Below are positions 1-7,422 of a stretch of DNA of 64,000 bases, one piece after another. This DNA comes from Hyphomicrobiales bacterium. GTDB taxonomy: Bacteria; Pseudomonadota; Alphaproteobacteria; Rhizobiales; Xanthobacteraceae. Location: positions 124,001-188,000 of the forward strand of contig JAFKKH010000011.1 in the NCBI GenBank assembly GCA_017305665.1, read 5' to 3'. Both the position numbers and the translations under genes were made by a program. The notes under the pieces were generated by a model that saw nothing but the letters and a program-made list of their open reading frames with translations, ran no database searches and was not told the DNA's origin. Each line of letters opens with the position of its first letter. Within the stretch, counting starts at the first letter, position 1.

Positions 1-117
1 GTCGCTGCAGCGGCCGCTAATCGTGCTCCGCCGGCGGAGAGGCCGGCCTCATCGTCGGCGCCGGTCAGGTACACGAGGGGGTTCCGGATGAACCCAGACG
101 ACATCCCGTTCGATTGA
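1..117 (+). CDS. C-terminal end of a truncated protein, possibly SSB-like
   Basis: The frame is open from the left edge to a TGA at 115-117, so only the last 38 residues are present. The stretch is rich in Ala, Pro and Ser and ends in RMNPDDIPFD. Bacterial single-stranded DNA-binding proteins end in a disordered linker followed by an acidic DDxIPF-type tip that recruits repair and replication proteins, and the end here resembles that, with one extra Asp. The OB fold, which would decide the matter, lies outside the window. It is followed by small unrecognised genes on the same strand, as in phage or plasmid modules. It could equally be a chance resemblance in an unrelated Pro/Ala-rich tail. 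Confidence 0.35.
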   Translation, partial: VAAAAANRAPPAERPASSSAPVRYTRGFRMNPDDIPFD

Positions 118-157
118 TTTGACGATGCCGGACCGAGATCCAGAAGGACAACCCGAC

Positions 158-511
158 ATGCATAATGACTACGCCACGCCGGCCTGCGACCGGGTTCGCG
201 CAAAGAATGCACCACCGGATCCGGATATCCACGGCTTCTTCGACGCTGCCGGCGTCGTCGAGATCGCCGGCCGGCGGCAATGCGCCGTCACCATGCACAG
301 TGATCTGCTTCTGACCGTGTCTGCGAAGGCATCGATCCCGCTCGTCGCGATCCAGCCCGGCAAGTGGGATCCGGTGACGATCCTGACGGCGTGCACGAAG
401 GCACAGGGCCGGCGGGCGTTCGAAGTTGATGAGACGACAGCGAAGCCCATAGACGAAATCAAGATCGCGCGGATCGTTGGAGCCGACGGCTTAAGCCCGT
501 ATCTGTCGTGA
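158..511 (+). CDS. small hypothetical protein
   Basis: I do not recognise this protein of about 117 residues. The start at 158 is preferred over upstream in-frame TTG/ATG codons because AGAAGGA lies about 10 bases before it. The product begins MHNDYATPACDRVRAKNAPP, has a central stretch with alternating hydrophobic residues, and a charged C-terminal part; no signal peptide or membrane segment is visible. It lies on the same strand as the next two small genes and probably belongs to the same phage- or plasmid-like block. Confidence 0.5.
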   Translation: MHNDYATPACDRVRAKNAPPDPDIHGFFDAAGVVEIAGRRQCAVTMHSDLLLTVSAKASIPLVAIQPGKWDPVTILTACTKAQGRRAFEVDETTAKPIDEIKIARIVGADGLSPYLS

Positions 512-535
512 CGGGGTAAATATTCTCGCGGGGAT

Positions 536-847
536 TTGCCAAACGGCGGTATCATTTTTACGCAGCCGCTTGCTGCGTGTGAGATTTTTAAGCATCCGGA
601 AGCTGGCTTTCAGACATGGGATTTCTTTCAAGTCATCGCACTACAGAAACTAGCACCAAATCAAAGCTACGAATGCCGGCGCGCTCTCCGTGCCCTGTCT
701 GACGTCGGCCTGTTGACCATCAAGCTGGGTCCGCGCGGAGGACTCGCCACCGCAACGTTCGAATGGACGGAGCGCGCCTACCTGCCGCCGACACTGAATC
801 TCTATGAACATGACGCGATCGCCGAGATCGCGGCAGGGAGGTATTGA
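536..847 (+). CDS. small hypothetical protein, TTG start
   Basis: A frame of 103 residues that starts at TTG, preceded by GCGGGGA; no ATG occurs upstream in frame. The middle part (about residues 28-75) looks like a winged-helix fold: helices with PNQSYECRRALRALSDVGLL, then a turn with GPRGGLATATFEW that could be a beta wing. A role as a small DNA-binding protein is therefore possible but not shown. Its stop codon overlaps the ATG of the next gene (TGATG at 845-849), which suggests translational coupling. Confidence 0.5.
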   Translation: MPNGGIIFTQPLAACEIFKHPEAGFQTWDFFQVIALQKLAPNQSYECRRALRALSDVGLLTIKLGPRGGLATATFEWTERAYLPPTLNLYEHDAIAEIAAGRY

Positions 848-1434
848 TGGCGAAGATCAAGATCACCGACAAAATCCGGATCCTGTCCGGCATGCGCGGC
901 GGCTGCACCTTCGCTCATGTGCGCTCGCTTAATAGCGGCCTCTTCGGCGGCTATCGCTACGACGAAGACGACTGGCTCCGGCGTCCGGACGGCCGCCAGC
1001 GGGTGATCAGGTACTCGACCGTCGTCGACGCCGTCGGGGCCGGCCTGATCGATAGAGGACCAGCGATCGACTTCCACCGCGATCAATGTAGCGCCCACCT
1101 GTGGGTGCTGACGCCGTCCGGCCAGGCGGCTGCTGCAGCGCTTCCGCCGGTCGAACTCGATGCCTTGTTCGTCCTGCCCACGCCGACGCCGCCAGAGGCG
1201 CTGGAGACGGCGCGACACAAGCGACTGGCGACAAAGGTTCTCCGGGCGATGACTTTCACCGGCGGCCGGATCCGTGGCGACTACGTCATGTTCGTCGGCG
1301 CCGGTGCGCTGGTCGGCTACAGCTACATCAGCGCATTCCGTGAGCCGCTGTCGGCCGGCGTCATGGCTATGATCGCGCCATATGTCGAGCGATTCGCTGA
1401 CGTCGACGGCAAGGAAAGCCTCCGGATCACCTAG
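847..1434 (+). CDS. hypothetical protein coupled to the preceding small gene
   Basis: Protein of about 195 residues that I do not recognise. The ATG at 847 overlaps the upstream stop codon, with GGCAGGGAGG shortly before it. Residues 1-110 are a mixed region starting MAKIKITDKIRILSGMRGG; residues about 65-100 (STVVDAVGAGLIDR, SAHLWVLTPSGQAAAAAL) resemble a helix-turn-strand element of a winged-helix protein. The C-terminal half carries a moderately hydrophobic stretch around FVGAGALVGYSYISAF. It ends about 30 bases before a strong hairpin, which probably ends the transcript. Confidence 0.55.
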   Translation: MAKIKITDKIRILSGMRGGCTFAHVRSLNSGLFGGYRYDEDDWLRRPDGRQRVIRYSTVVDAVGAGLIDRGPAIDFHRDQCSAHLWVLTPSGQAAAAALPPVELDALFVLPTPTPPEALETARHKRLATKVLRAMTFTGGRIRGDYVMFVGAGALVGYSYISAFREPLSAGVMAMIAPYVERFADVDGKESLRIT

Positions 1435-1463
1435 TCCGGCATCGCCGAGACCGCGCGCCGACA

Positions 1464-1487
1464 GAAGATTACGAGAGCGTAATCTTC
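1464..1487 (+). terminator. perfect hairpin after the small-gene operon
   Basis: Ten-base perfect stem GAAGATTACG / CGTAATCTTC with loop AGAG, followed by AAAAATTCTTCG. Its place 30 bases after the stop at 1434 suits a terminator, although the run of T is poor, so an operator role is not excluded. Confidence 0.55.
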
Positions 1488-1540
1488 AAAAATTCTTCGT
1501 TACAGAAGTAGGTATGTAACGGGGGGCGTCGCAAAATTGA

Positions 1541-1570
1541 GCGTACACGTGACGCCGTCACATGTGACGC
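1541..1570. repeat. dyad-symmetric element
   Basis: GCGTACACGTGACG and TCACATGTGACGC form an imperfect inverted repeat whose core GTGACG-C-CGTCAC is perfect. It lies between the small-gene operon and an amidase pseudogene. Function unknown; operator or protein-binding site are guesses. Confidence 0.35.
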
Positions 1571-1604
1571 TTGAGCAATCACACTCTAACATAGCGTGCG
1601 ATTG

Positions 1605-2189
1605 TGGGAAGCTAGACACCGCAAAAATGCGCCGGGACGCGGATTGATCCACCGATGTCACTTCCGAACTCTAGCGGCGTCATTCCAGCGGCCAGCGCCG
1701 CCGCAGACCCGCCAGACGATCCGCCAACTGTTCGCTCCACGTTCCAAGGATTGCGCGTCAAGCCGAACAACGAATTGAACGATTGATGGTCGGCCGGCCC
1801 GCCGGCAAATTGGTCTTGCCGAAAATGACCGCGCCAACTTGGCGGATCTTGCCCACAGCGGCGGCATCTTGCGCAGGGCTATGGTGACGCAATTCCTCAA
1901 TTCCGCAGGTCGCTGGCATGCCGGCTACCTCAAAGGAGTCCTTGATAGACATGGGAATGCCCTACAACGGGCCCAATTCGTTCCCCCGAGCGAGCGCATC
2001 GTCCGCAGCGCGCGCTTGTCGCCGGGCACCTTCCTCGTCGAGAGCTACAACAGCGTTGACAATTGGGTTGAGCTTTCTGACGCGTTCAAGGTGAAGATCG
2101 AGCAATTCCTCTGCGCTGGTCCTACGTGCGGCGAGTAACTTCTTCATCTGCGCAACCGTCAGATATTCCCCCTGCCCATTATCGTCCAT
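1605..2189 (-). pseudogene. amidase-signature family protein, frameshifted and truncated
   Basis: Three pieces of one amidase lie head to tail in different frames. The first (from ATG at 2189) has the usual N-terminal helices (LTVAQMKKLLAARRTSAEEL, then RVRKLNPIVNAVVALDEEG). The second (about 1952-1790) has MSIKDSFEVAGMPATCG and [12 protein letters not shown], including the catalytic-lysine region SIKD. The third (about 1775-1608) has the signature [17 protein letters not shown] and then [18 protein letters not shown]. After that a stop occurs and the remaining two thirds of the family domain are missing. Amidases of this family hydrolyse amides with a Ser-cisSer-Lys triad; this copy cannot make a working enzyme. 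Confidence 0.8.
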
Positions 2190-2193
2190 CGAT

Positions 2194-2340
2194 GTGCGGC
2201 AAGTGAACAATCTTGACCGCTTCGTGGATATTGTCCGATCCGCCGTGGATTGCCTGGTCAACGAAATTGGTGAATCCGTCGATGTCCGCAAAGATCGACG
2301 CCATGCCCATGCGGACCGAGCATCGCGCCTCCCAGTGAGA
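2194..2340 (-). pseudogene. fragment of adenylate/guanylate cyclase-like domain
   Basis: One frame reads MASIFADIDGFTNFVDQAI, close to the start of class III nucleotide cyclase domains (FADIDGFT with metal-binding Asp). The similarity stops after about 40 residues, just before the amidase remnant, and no downstream cyclase motifs follow. It seems to be a leftover of a larger gene; the exact ends cannot be set. Confidence 0.4.
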
Positions 2341-2514
2341 ACGGCGCGTATCTTGTCCGCCCCGGCACAACGTTACGTTCGTCGACAAGAAGCCCTCACG
2401 TCGACGCGATCAACGCGCATAACCTCCTTAAAGATAAGGTCGCGACAAACGCACTTGCGCGCGACTGCGGTAAGGTGTTGTTAACAGCAAGGGTCATGCG
2501 CTCCGCAGGTACGG

Positions 2515-4356
2515 CTAACTAAACTCCTTGCCACCCAACGCCCTGAGAGCGTGCATGATCACCGCAATGTCGATCCCTTCCTGTATCAAGGCTCCCTGCA
2601 CAGGCGTCAGATAGCCGAACGCCGCGGCCACCATTCCGATCAGCGAGAGCCCCATTCCGGCAAAGACACCTTCCAGCGCGATGAGACGGGAACGTCGCGC
2701 GATCTCCATGGCGGGCACGATGCGATCTAGGTGATCGACCAGAATGACAACGTCGGCGGCTTCGACAGATGCCGCCGCGCCCCTTGCTCCCATGGCGACA
2801 CCGACATCGGCCGCGGCCAGCGCCGGCGCATCGTTGACGCCGTCGCCCACCATCATGACCGATCCATTTTTTCGCTCGGAGAGCACAACCAGGACTTTTT
2901 GATCCGGCGTCAGTCCTGAGCGCACCGCATCGATCCCTAACCCTGCCGCAACGGCTTCCGCAACTTCGCTCCGGTCCCCCGTTGCGAGGACGATCCGTTG
3001 CAGGCCCAGCGCTCGCAAGCGCTGAAGCAGTGACCGGGTGCCCGCGCGCAGCTCGTCAGCCAGCCTGATCTCGCCCGCCATGCTGCCGTCGATGGCGATG
3101 GCGACGATGACTGCGCCGGCTACTCTGACCGATTGGAAGGGATTTCTTGTCCCTCGCGGCAAGCTGGACATCACGAACTGGATGCCCCCGACCGCGACAG
3201 ATCGTCCTTCGACTATGCCTTGGACGCCTTCGCCGGGCGCTTCGACGACGTCGGACGGTATTGTCAGCTTGAGCTGGCGGTTCTGTGCTTCGGCAACAAT
3301 GGTCTGGGCGATGATGTGCTTGGACGCCTGATCGAGCGAAGCGGCTAGGCGGAACACGTCGGCGGGATCGGTGTCCGCCGCGACGTTGACGGCAATGACC
3401 TTCGCCCTGCCGTCGGTGAGGGTGCCGGTCTTGTCGAGGATCAGTGAATTGACGCGCGCGAGCGCCTCGATTGCCTTGCCACCCTTGATGAGAATACCAT
3501 GACGCGCCGCCCGGGAAAGGCCGGAAACGATGGCGACTGGCACCGCAAGAATAAGCGGACACGGCGTAGCGATGACCAGCACGGCGACCGCGCGTACGGG
3601 ATCGCCGGTAAAGAACCATGCGACGGCTGCAATCAGCACCGTGATGACGAGAAAGACAATTGCGAAGCGGTCGGCCAGACGCGACATCGGCGCCTTAGAG
3701 CGCTGCGCCCCATCGACCAGACGCACGATGCCGGCATAAGTACTTTCGGCGGCGCGGTGCGAGACGGTAAGATCGAAGGCTTCACCGGCGTTGGTAGCTC
3801 CGCTCATCACGTCATCGCCGACGTGCTGCTGAACCGGGATGGTTTCTCCCGTGAGCGCGGATTGATCAAGCACCGCCAGCCCGCCTGCCACCGTGCCGTC
3901 GGCCGGGATCACATCGCCTTGCCGGATCAGCAAGCGGTCGCCCGGCATGATGAGGTCCAGCTCGACTTCTTCCAGGCCATCCGCTCGATGCCGGACGGCG
4001 GTTCGAGGAACACGGGCCAACAGCGCCGTCATCTCGCGGCGCGCGTGGCGTTCGGCAAAAGCTTCGAGGAATTGCCCGCTGGCATACATCAGCGCGACGA
4101 CGACTGCGGCCAGTTCTTCCCCGACGATGAGTGCGGCCGCCATCGACAGCACTGCAACGATATCGAGGCCGACTTCACCGCGTCGCAGGCTTGCAACGAT
4201 GTCGTAGACCAGCACGGTCAGAACTGGAATCGTGAATGCCGCCCAGACCCGATTCTGCCACGCAGGCTGGCCGAGCAATGGCATGGCGAAGCCGAGGCCG
4301 ACACCGAAGGCCGGCAGCAGTACCAACACAGTTCGCACCACGAAGCCGGCCAGCAT
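2515..4356 (-). CDS. heavy-metal P1B-type ATPase with TPC membrane motif
   Basis: ATP-driven metal export pump of the inner membrane, 613 residues. Visible parts: membrane helices within residues 1-100; actuator loop with LTGE at about 168-171; intramembrane metal site ATPCPL near 263-268; phosphorylated Asp308 in DKTGTLTDG; ATP-binding hinge GDGVNDAPAL; last two helices near the C terminus. A TPC motif is the mark of the P1B-5 group, studied in rhizobia as a nickel/iron exporter (Nia), so Ni or Fe(II) is the best substrate guess. No N-terminal HMA metal domain and no C-terminal hemerythrin domain are present. The usual SEHP nucleotide-binding motif appears as SKHI, so the Pro is absent. It is the third gene of an operon with the CBS and VIT1-type genes, behind tandem FixK-type boxes. 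Confidence 0.9.
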   Translation of the reverse strand: MLAGFVVRTVLVLLPAFGVGLGFAMPLLGQPAWQNRVWAAFTIPVLTVLVYDIVASLRRGEVGLDIVAVLSMAAALIVGEELAAVVVALMYASGQFLEAFAERHARREMTALLARVPRTAVRHRADGLEEVELDLIMPGDRLLIRQGDVIPADGTVAGGLAVLDQSALTGETIPVQQHVGDDVMSGATNAGEAFDLTVSHRAAESTYAGIVRLVDGAQRSKAPMSRLADRFAIVFLVITVLIAAVAWFFTGDPVRAVAVLVIATPCPLILAVPVAIVSGLSRAARHGILIKGGKAIEALARVNSLILDKTGTLTDGRAKVIAVNVAADTDPADVFRLAASLDQASKHIIAQTIVAEAQNRQLKLTIPSDVVEAPGEGVQGIVEGRSVAVGGIQFVMSSLPRGTRNPFQSVRVAGAVIVAIAIDGSMAGEIRLADELRAGTRSLLQRLRALGLQRIVLATGDRSEVAEAVAAGLGIDAVRSGLTPDQKVLVVLSERKNGSVMMVGDGVNDAPALAAADVGVAMGARGAAASVEAADVVILVDHLDRIVPAMEIARRSRLIALEGVFAGMGLSLIGMVAAAFGYLTPVQGALIQEGIDIAVIMHALRALGGKEFS

Positions 4357-4434
4357 CTCAAACGACCTTACAAAACCGACGGCTGCCCGACCGGCGCACT
4401 AGCAGATGCCGCGCATGACGGCAGAACGAAAATC

Positions 4435-5136
4435 TCAGACCACCGTCCCGAACAGCTTGCCGATGCCGGCAGTAAGCGCCAGCGCAAACGCGCCCCAGAA
4501 CGTCACACGGATAGTCGCACGCAGAATGTTCGCGCCGCCCGCTTTGGCTCCGACGGCCCCCAGCACTGCGAGAAAAGCCAGCGACGCTGCGGATACGATC
4601 GGCACCAGCGCATTGCCGGGCGATACGATGACCATCAGCAAAGGCATCGCGGCGCCGACCGAAAACATCGCGGCCGAGGCCAGCGCAGCCTGCACCGGAC
4701 GCGCCGTGGTGATTTCAGAGATGCCCAGTTCGTCGCGCGCGTGTGCCGTCAAGGCGTCCTTCGCCATCAACTGCTGGGCCACTTGTCGCGCCAGCGGCTT
4801 GTCGACGCCGCGCTTGACGTAGATTTCGGCAAGTTCATCGAGCTCGAATGCGGGGTTGTCGGCCAGCTCCTTGCGTTCCCGCGCCAGATCGGCCTGCTCA
4901 GTGTCGGACTGCGAACTGACCGAAACATACTCGCCGGCTGCCATCGACATCGCGCCGGCCACCAAGCCTGCGACGCCGGCGATCAGCACGTCGTTTTGCG
5001 TCGCGGCTGCCGCCGCAACGCCGACGATCAGGCTCGCGGTCGATATGATACCGTCATTAGCGCCCAAAACAGCAGCCCGGAGCCATCCGATCCGATTGAC
5101 GAGATGATTCTCGGGGTGTGTCCGAAGGCGACTCAT
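4435..5136 (-). CDS. VIT1/CCC1-family transporter
   Basis: Predicted membrane carrier of 233 residues for Fe(II) or Mn(II), of the family that includes yeast Ccc1 and plant VIT1. Features: N-terminal GANDGIISTASLIVGV (first helix with conserved Asp), helix with GAMSMAAGEYVSVSSQSDTE, a cytoplasmic charged helical section about residues 80-135 with many Glu that carries metals in this family, and three C-terminal helices. The start is chosen at 5136 because it forms an ATGA overlap with the stop of the preceding CBS gene, a classical coupling arrangement. The stop lies 78 bases before the P1B ATPase start, so the three genes probably form one metal-handling operon. Confidence 0.88.
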   Translation of the reverse strand: MSRLRTHPENHLVNRIGWLRAAVLGANDGIISTASLIVGVAAAAATQNDVLIAGVAGLVAGAMSMAAGEYVSVSSQSDTEQADLARERKELADNPAFELDELAEIYVKRGVDKPLARQVAQQLMAKDALTAHARDELGISEITTARPVQAALASAAMFSVGAAMPLLMVIVSPGNALVPIVSAASLAFLAVLGAVGAKAGGANILRATIRVTFWGAFALALTAGIGKLFGTVV

Positions 5137-5330
5137 ATTCCCCAACACCCCTGGCGTCCGTGGAGGCCATCGCAATCGCCTGCTGAAATAATACTGATCA
5201 ACACCTCGTCTTGGTCGAATACCGGCAGACCGTGCTGGTTGGTTCCCATGAGTAAATCCGCCACTTCCAGAGGCCGTGCATTGGGTTTGAATACCGCGAA
5301 TGGGGGGCGCATAATATCAGACATAGTCAT
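5133..5330 (-). CDS. short single-CBS-motif protein
   Basis: A 65-residue product beginning MTMSDIMRPPFAVFKPNARP, the typical start of a CBS motif, with VADLLMGTNQHGLPVFD and LISIISAGDCDGL. Only one CBS motif is present while functional modules need two, so it would have to dimerise or is a truncated remnant. The ATGA overlap with the VIT1-type gene supports that it is still translated. CBS pairs bind adenosine nucleotides and often control channels or transporters, so a regulatory role for the neighbouring metal carriers is possible. First gene after the tandem FixK-type boxes. Confidence 0.65.
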   Translation of the reverse strand: MTMSDIMRPPFAVFKPNARPLEVADLLMGTNQHGLPVFDQDEVLISIISAGDCDGLHGRQGCWGI

Positions 5331-5475
5331 CCGAATATTTTTCCTCTAACTATATGAGCGGTGTACATGCCTCTCGGGCTCATGCGCCGAAGTGACGTAC
5401 ACCGCAACGCGGCCCGCATAACGCAAAACCGACACTCCAACATATTGGAGACTATACCCGCGAAATCGAGCCGAT

Positions 5476-5508
5476 TTGAGCTGAATCAACCTGTTTGAGC
5501 TGAATCAA
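5476..5508 (-). promoter_or_regulatory. tandem FixK/FNR-type boxes
   Basis: Two identical sites TTGAGCTGAATCAA at 5476-5489 and 5495-5508, 19 bases apart, so on nearly the same helix face. They lie about 145 bases upstream of the CBS-VIT1-ATPase operon start at 5330. Inferred FixK targets; also possible for unseen transcripts to the right. Confidence 0.7.
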
Positions 5509-5632
5509 ATAGTGACCTGAACCTTGGCTTTTTGCTGGGATTAAACAGCCGTTTCTATGCGGCGTTCTGATCGTGAACAATCGAAGTCGCTCTGCGAGTC
5601 GATCATATTTTCCCGGAGTGGTCATCCGGCTC

Positions 5633-5646
5633 TTGACTTAGATCAA
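5633..5646 (+). promoter_or_regulatory. FixK/FNR-type box before cytochrome c
   Basis: TTGACTTAGATCAA, 71 bases before the ATG of the cytochrome gene at 5718, a spacing consistent with class II activation from about -41. Confidence 0.75.
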
Positions 5647-5717
5647 GACGATCCATTTCCGCCCAACTATCAAGGCTTAGTGGCTGCTGTGGGTGTGCCT
5701 CGAAAGATTGGCTCGCG

Positions 5718-6035
5718 ATGCTTCGACTGGCACTGCGACATATGCTTCTCACGCTGTTGGTGACAACTCCAGCTCTGGCCATGTCACCGGCCGAGCAGCG
5801 CGGCAGGACGTTTGCAATCAACAATTGCGCAAGATGCCATTCGGTCGATCGGATAACCCAGAGCCCGTTGAAGATCGCGCCTCCCTTCCGGATTCTTCGC
5901 CTGCGCTACCCGATAGAGAATCTCGGCGAGGCGTTGGCTGAGGGCATTTCCACGGGTCACCCGACCATGCCCGAATTCCAGCTCAAACCGGACCAGATTC
6001 ATGATCTGCTATCGTACCTGAAAAGCCTCGAATGA
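5718..6035 (+). CDS. small periplasmic c-type cytochrome (copy 1)
   Basis: Monoheme cytochrome c of 105 residues. An N-terminal signal segment (MLRLALRHMLLTLLVTTPALA) is followed by SPAEQRGRTFAINNCARCHS, with the covalent heme site CARCH at about residues 37-41. HPTMPEF near residue 85 likely gives the axial Met. The C-terminal helix LLSYLKSLE is the usual last helix of class I cytochromes. It would carry electrons in the periplasm, probably during microaerobic respiration given the box upstream. A near-identical paralogue lies at 26149-26463, also with a box. Confidence 0.9.
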   Translation: MLRLALRHMLLTLLVTTPALAMSPAEQRGRTFAINNCARCHSVDRITQSPLKIAPPFRILRLRYPIENLGEALAEGISTGHPTMPEFQLKPDQIHDLLSYLKSLE

Positions 6036-6090
6036 ATGTCCAGATACGTGGCCTTCGAAGCGTACGCGCTCGGGTCATCGATTTCGGCGT

Positions 6091-7044
6091 ATGTCGCACC
6101 GATCTTCGTCTGGCCGAAGACGAACGACCCGATATCTCCTTCGGAGCGGAAAGGTCACGACGGTGAACGGATCGCGTAAAGTAGCGAGGCAACGCGCCTC
6201 GGCTACGCCGATTTCGGCACTTAGCTGTCAGACAGCATTCCAGTCCATTGCGCAGGATTGCATCGCGTCGATCCGTAAAAATCACATGTCGGCCCGCAAG
6301 GGCAGCGCTGAGGCGATCCATCAGATCCGGGTGGCTCTGACCCGCTTCCGTGCGGCGCGCGCGTTTTTTTCAAGAATGGTGAAAGACGCCGTCTGGCCAC
6401 GCCTGAAACAAGAAATGGCGTGGCTCAATGATGAACTCGGCGTTGCGCGTGACGACGACGTACTACTGAACTATGGGCAACGCAAACTCTTTCGCGACTG
6501 GCTCGGGACGAAACAACGCAAGCTGGCGGCGAGGGTCCGTGCACGTCACCGACGTCTTGAACATGCTCTACGCTCGGCACGCTACAAGCGTCTCCTCGAT
6601 CTACTCGCTACCTGGTCCGAAAGCGGCCCTTGGACAAGACATGGAAATGCCGCACGATTACAAAAATTTTCCACGTACAGCCAGGCGAGGCTGCACTCGT
6701 GGCGGAAGCGCCTAGTCAAAAAAGGTGGCCGCATATCACATTCCAGCGCAACGCAACGCCATCATTTACGCATCAAAGCGAAGCGATATCGCTATATGCT
6801 AGAAGCCGTGGCGACGCTTGGCATCGCGAATAATTTCAATAAACGAAAACTCGCCAAGCGTGTGCAGCAGGCGCTTGGTGATCTCCGTGATCTGCAATGT
6901 TTTCGTCAATCATGCGGAAAACGTCGCAAGCCTCCACCTGGATATCCAGCTCGGAAAAAACAGCTACTACGGAAGGCGGACAAGGCGCTCCGGCTGTTGA
7001 AATACCGTTCGGGGCAACCCGGCAAGTCACGAGACAAAACATAA
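6091..7044 (+). CDS. CHAD domain protein
   Basis: Protein of 317 residues with a CHAD domain, an all-helical fold rich in conserved His and basic residues that binds polyphosphate. Seen: SIRKNHMSARKGSAEAIHQI, where GSAEAIHQIRVALTRFRAA is the hallmark first repeat, and a second repeat around HHLRIKAKRYRYMLEAV. The product is very basic, including about 40 extra basic residues before the domain, so the true start may be a later codon. CHAD proteins often localise to polyphosphate or PHB granules; the PHB genes in this window fit that, as inference only. Confidence 0.85.
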   Translation: MSHRSSSGRRRTTRYLLRSGKVTTVNGSRKVARQRASATPISALSCQTAFQSIAQDCIASIRKNHMSARKGSAEAIHQIRVALTRFRAARAFFSRMVKDAVWPRLKQEMAWLNDELGVARDDDVLLNYGQRKLFRDWLGTKQRKLAARVRARHRRLEHALRSARYKRLLDLLATWSESGPWTRHGNAARLQKFSTYSQARLHSWRKRLVKKGGRISHSSATQRHHLRIKAKRYRYMLEAVATLGIANNFNKRKLAKRVQQALGDLRDLQCFRQSCGKRRKPPPGYPARKKQLLRKADKALRLLKYRSGQPGKSRDKT

Positions 7045-7206
7045 AGGATTAGGGAATTCAAGCATATGGCGTTGCCTCTGTACCGCAAACACATGAGAAG
7101 CTAAGTCAACGCCAGTTTCGAAGCGAGGGTGATGTTAGGTTTGAGCAACATCAAGGCTTCCTAACCACCACTATGCTTCCTTCCTATCAGCCTAGGGAGG
7201 CAAGTT

Positions 7207-7422
7207 ATGAAACACAACGTTGGACGGCTCGATCAGCTCATCCGCATTTTCATCGGACTGTCGTTGCTGGCTTATATCGTGAAAGGCGGTACATTGATGC
7301 CGGGCTGGCCGCTGGTCGGCATTATCGGAGCGCTCCTTGTTGGCACTGGATTTTTGTCTTACTGCCCCCTTTATGACTGGCTTGGCATCTCCACACGGAA
7401 CAGCCAAAATCATCTCACTTGA
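7207..7422 (+). CDS. DUF2892 small membrane protein
   Basis: Protein of 71 residues with two membrane helices: MKHNVGRLDQLIRIFIGLSL and PGWPLVGIIGALLVGTGFLSYCPLYDWLGI. The N-terminal 'N-G-x-D-x-x-I-R' stretch and the C-terminal 'CPLY' motif are typical of DUF2892 (YgaP-like inner membrane proteins). GGGAGGCAAGTT gives a clear ribosome site. A second member lies at 42055. Function unknown; sulfur or stress roles have been suggested for relatives. The 3' end overlaps the convergent MFS gene by 8 bases. Confidence 0.85.
   Translation: MKHNVGRLDQLIRIFIGLSLLAYIVKGGTLMPGWPLVGIIGALLVGTGFLSYCPLYDWLGISTRNSQNHLT

Noticed and set aside
3499-5349. Open frame of 616 codons on the plus strand
   Set aside because: Antisense to the P1B ATPase and VIT1-type genes, whose motifs are unmistakable; composition (Arg, His, Asp, Gln-rich) is that of a shadow frame in GC-rich DNA.
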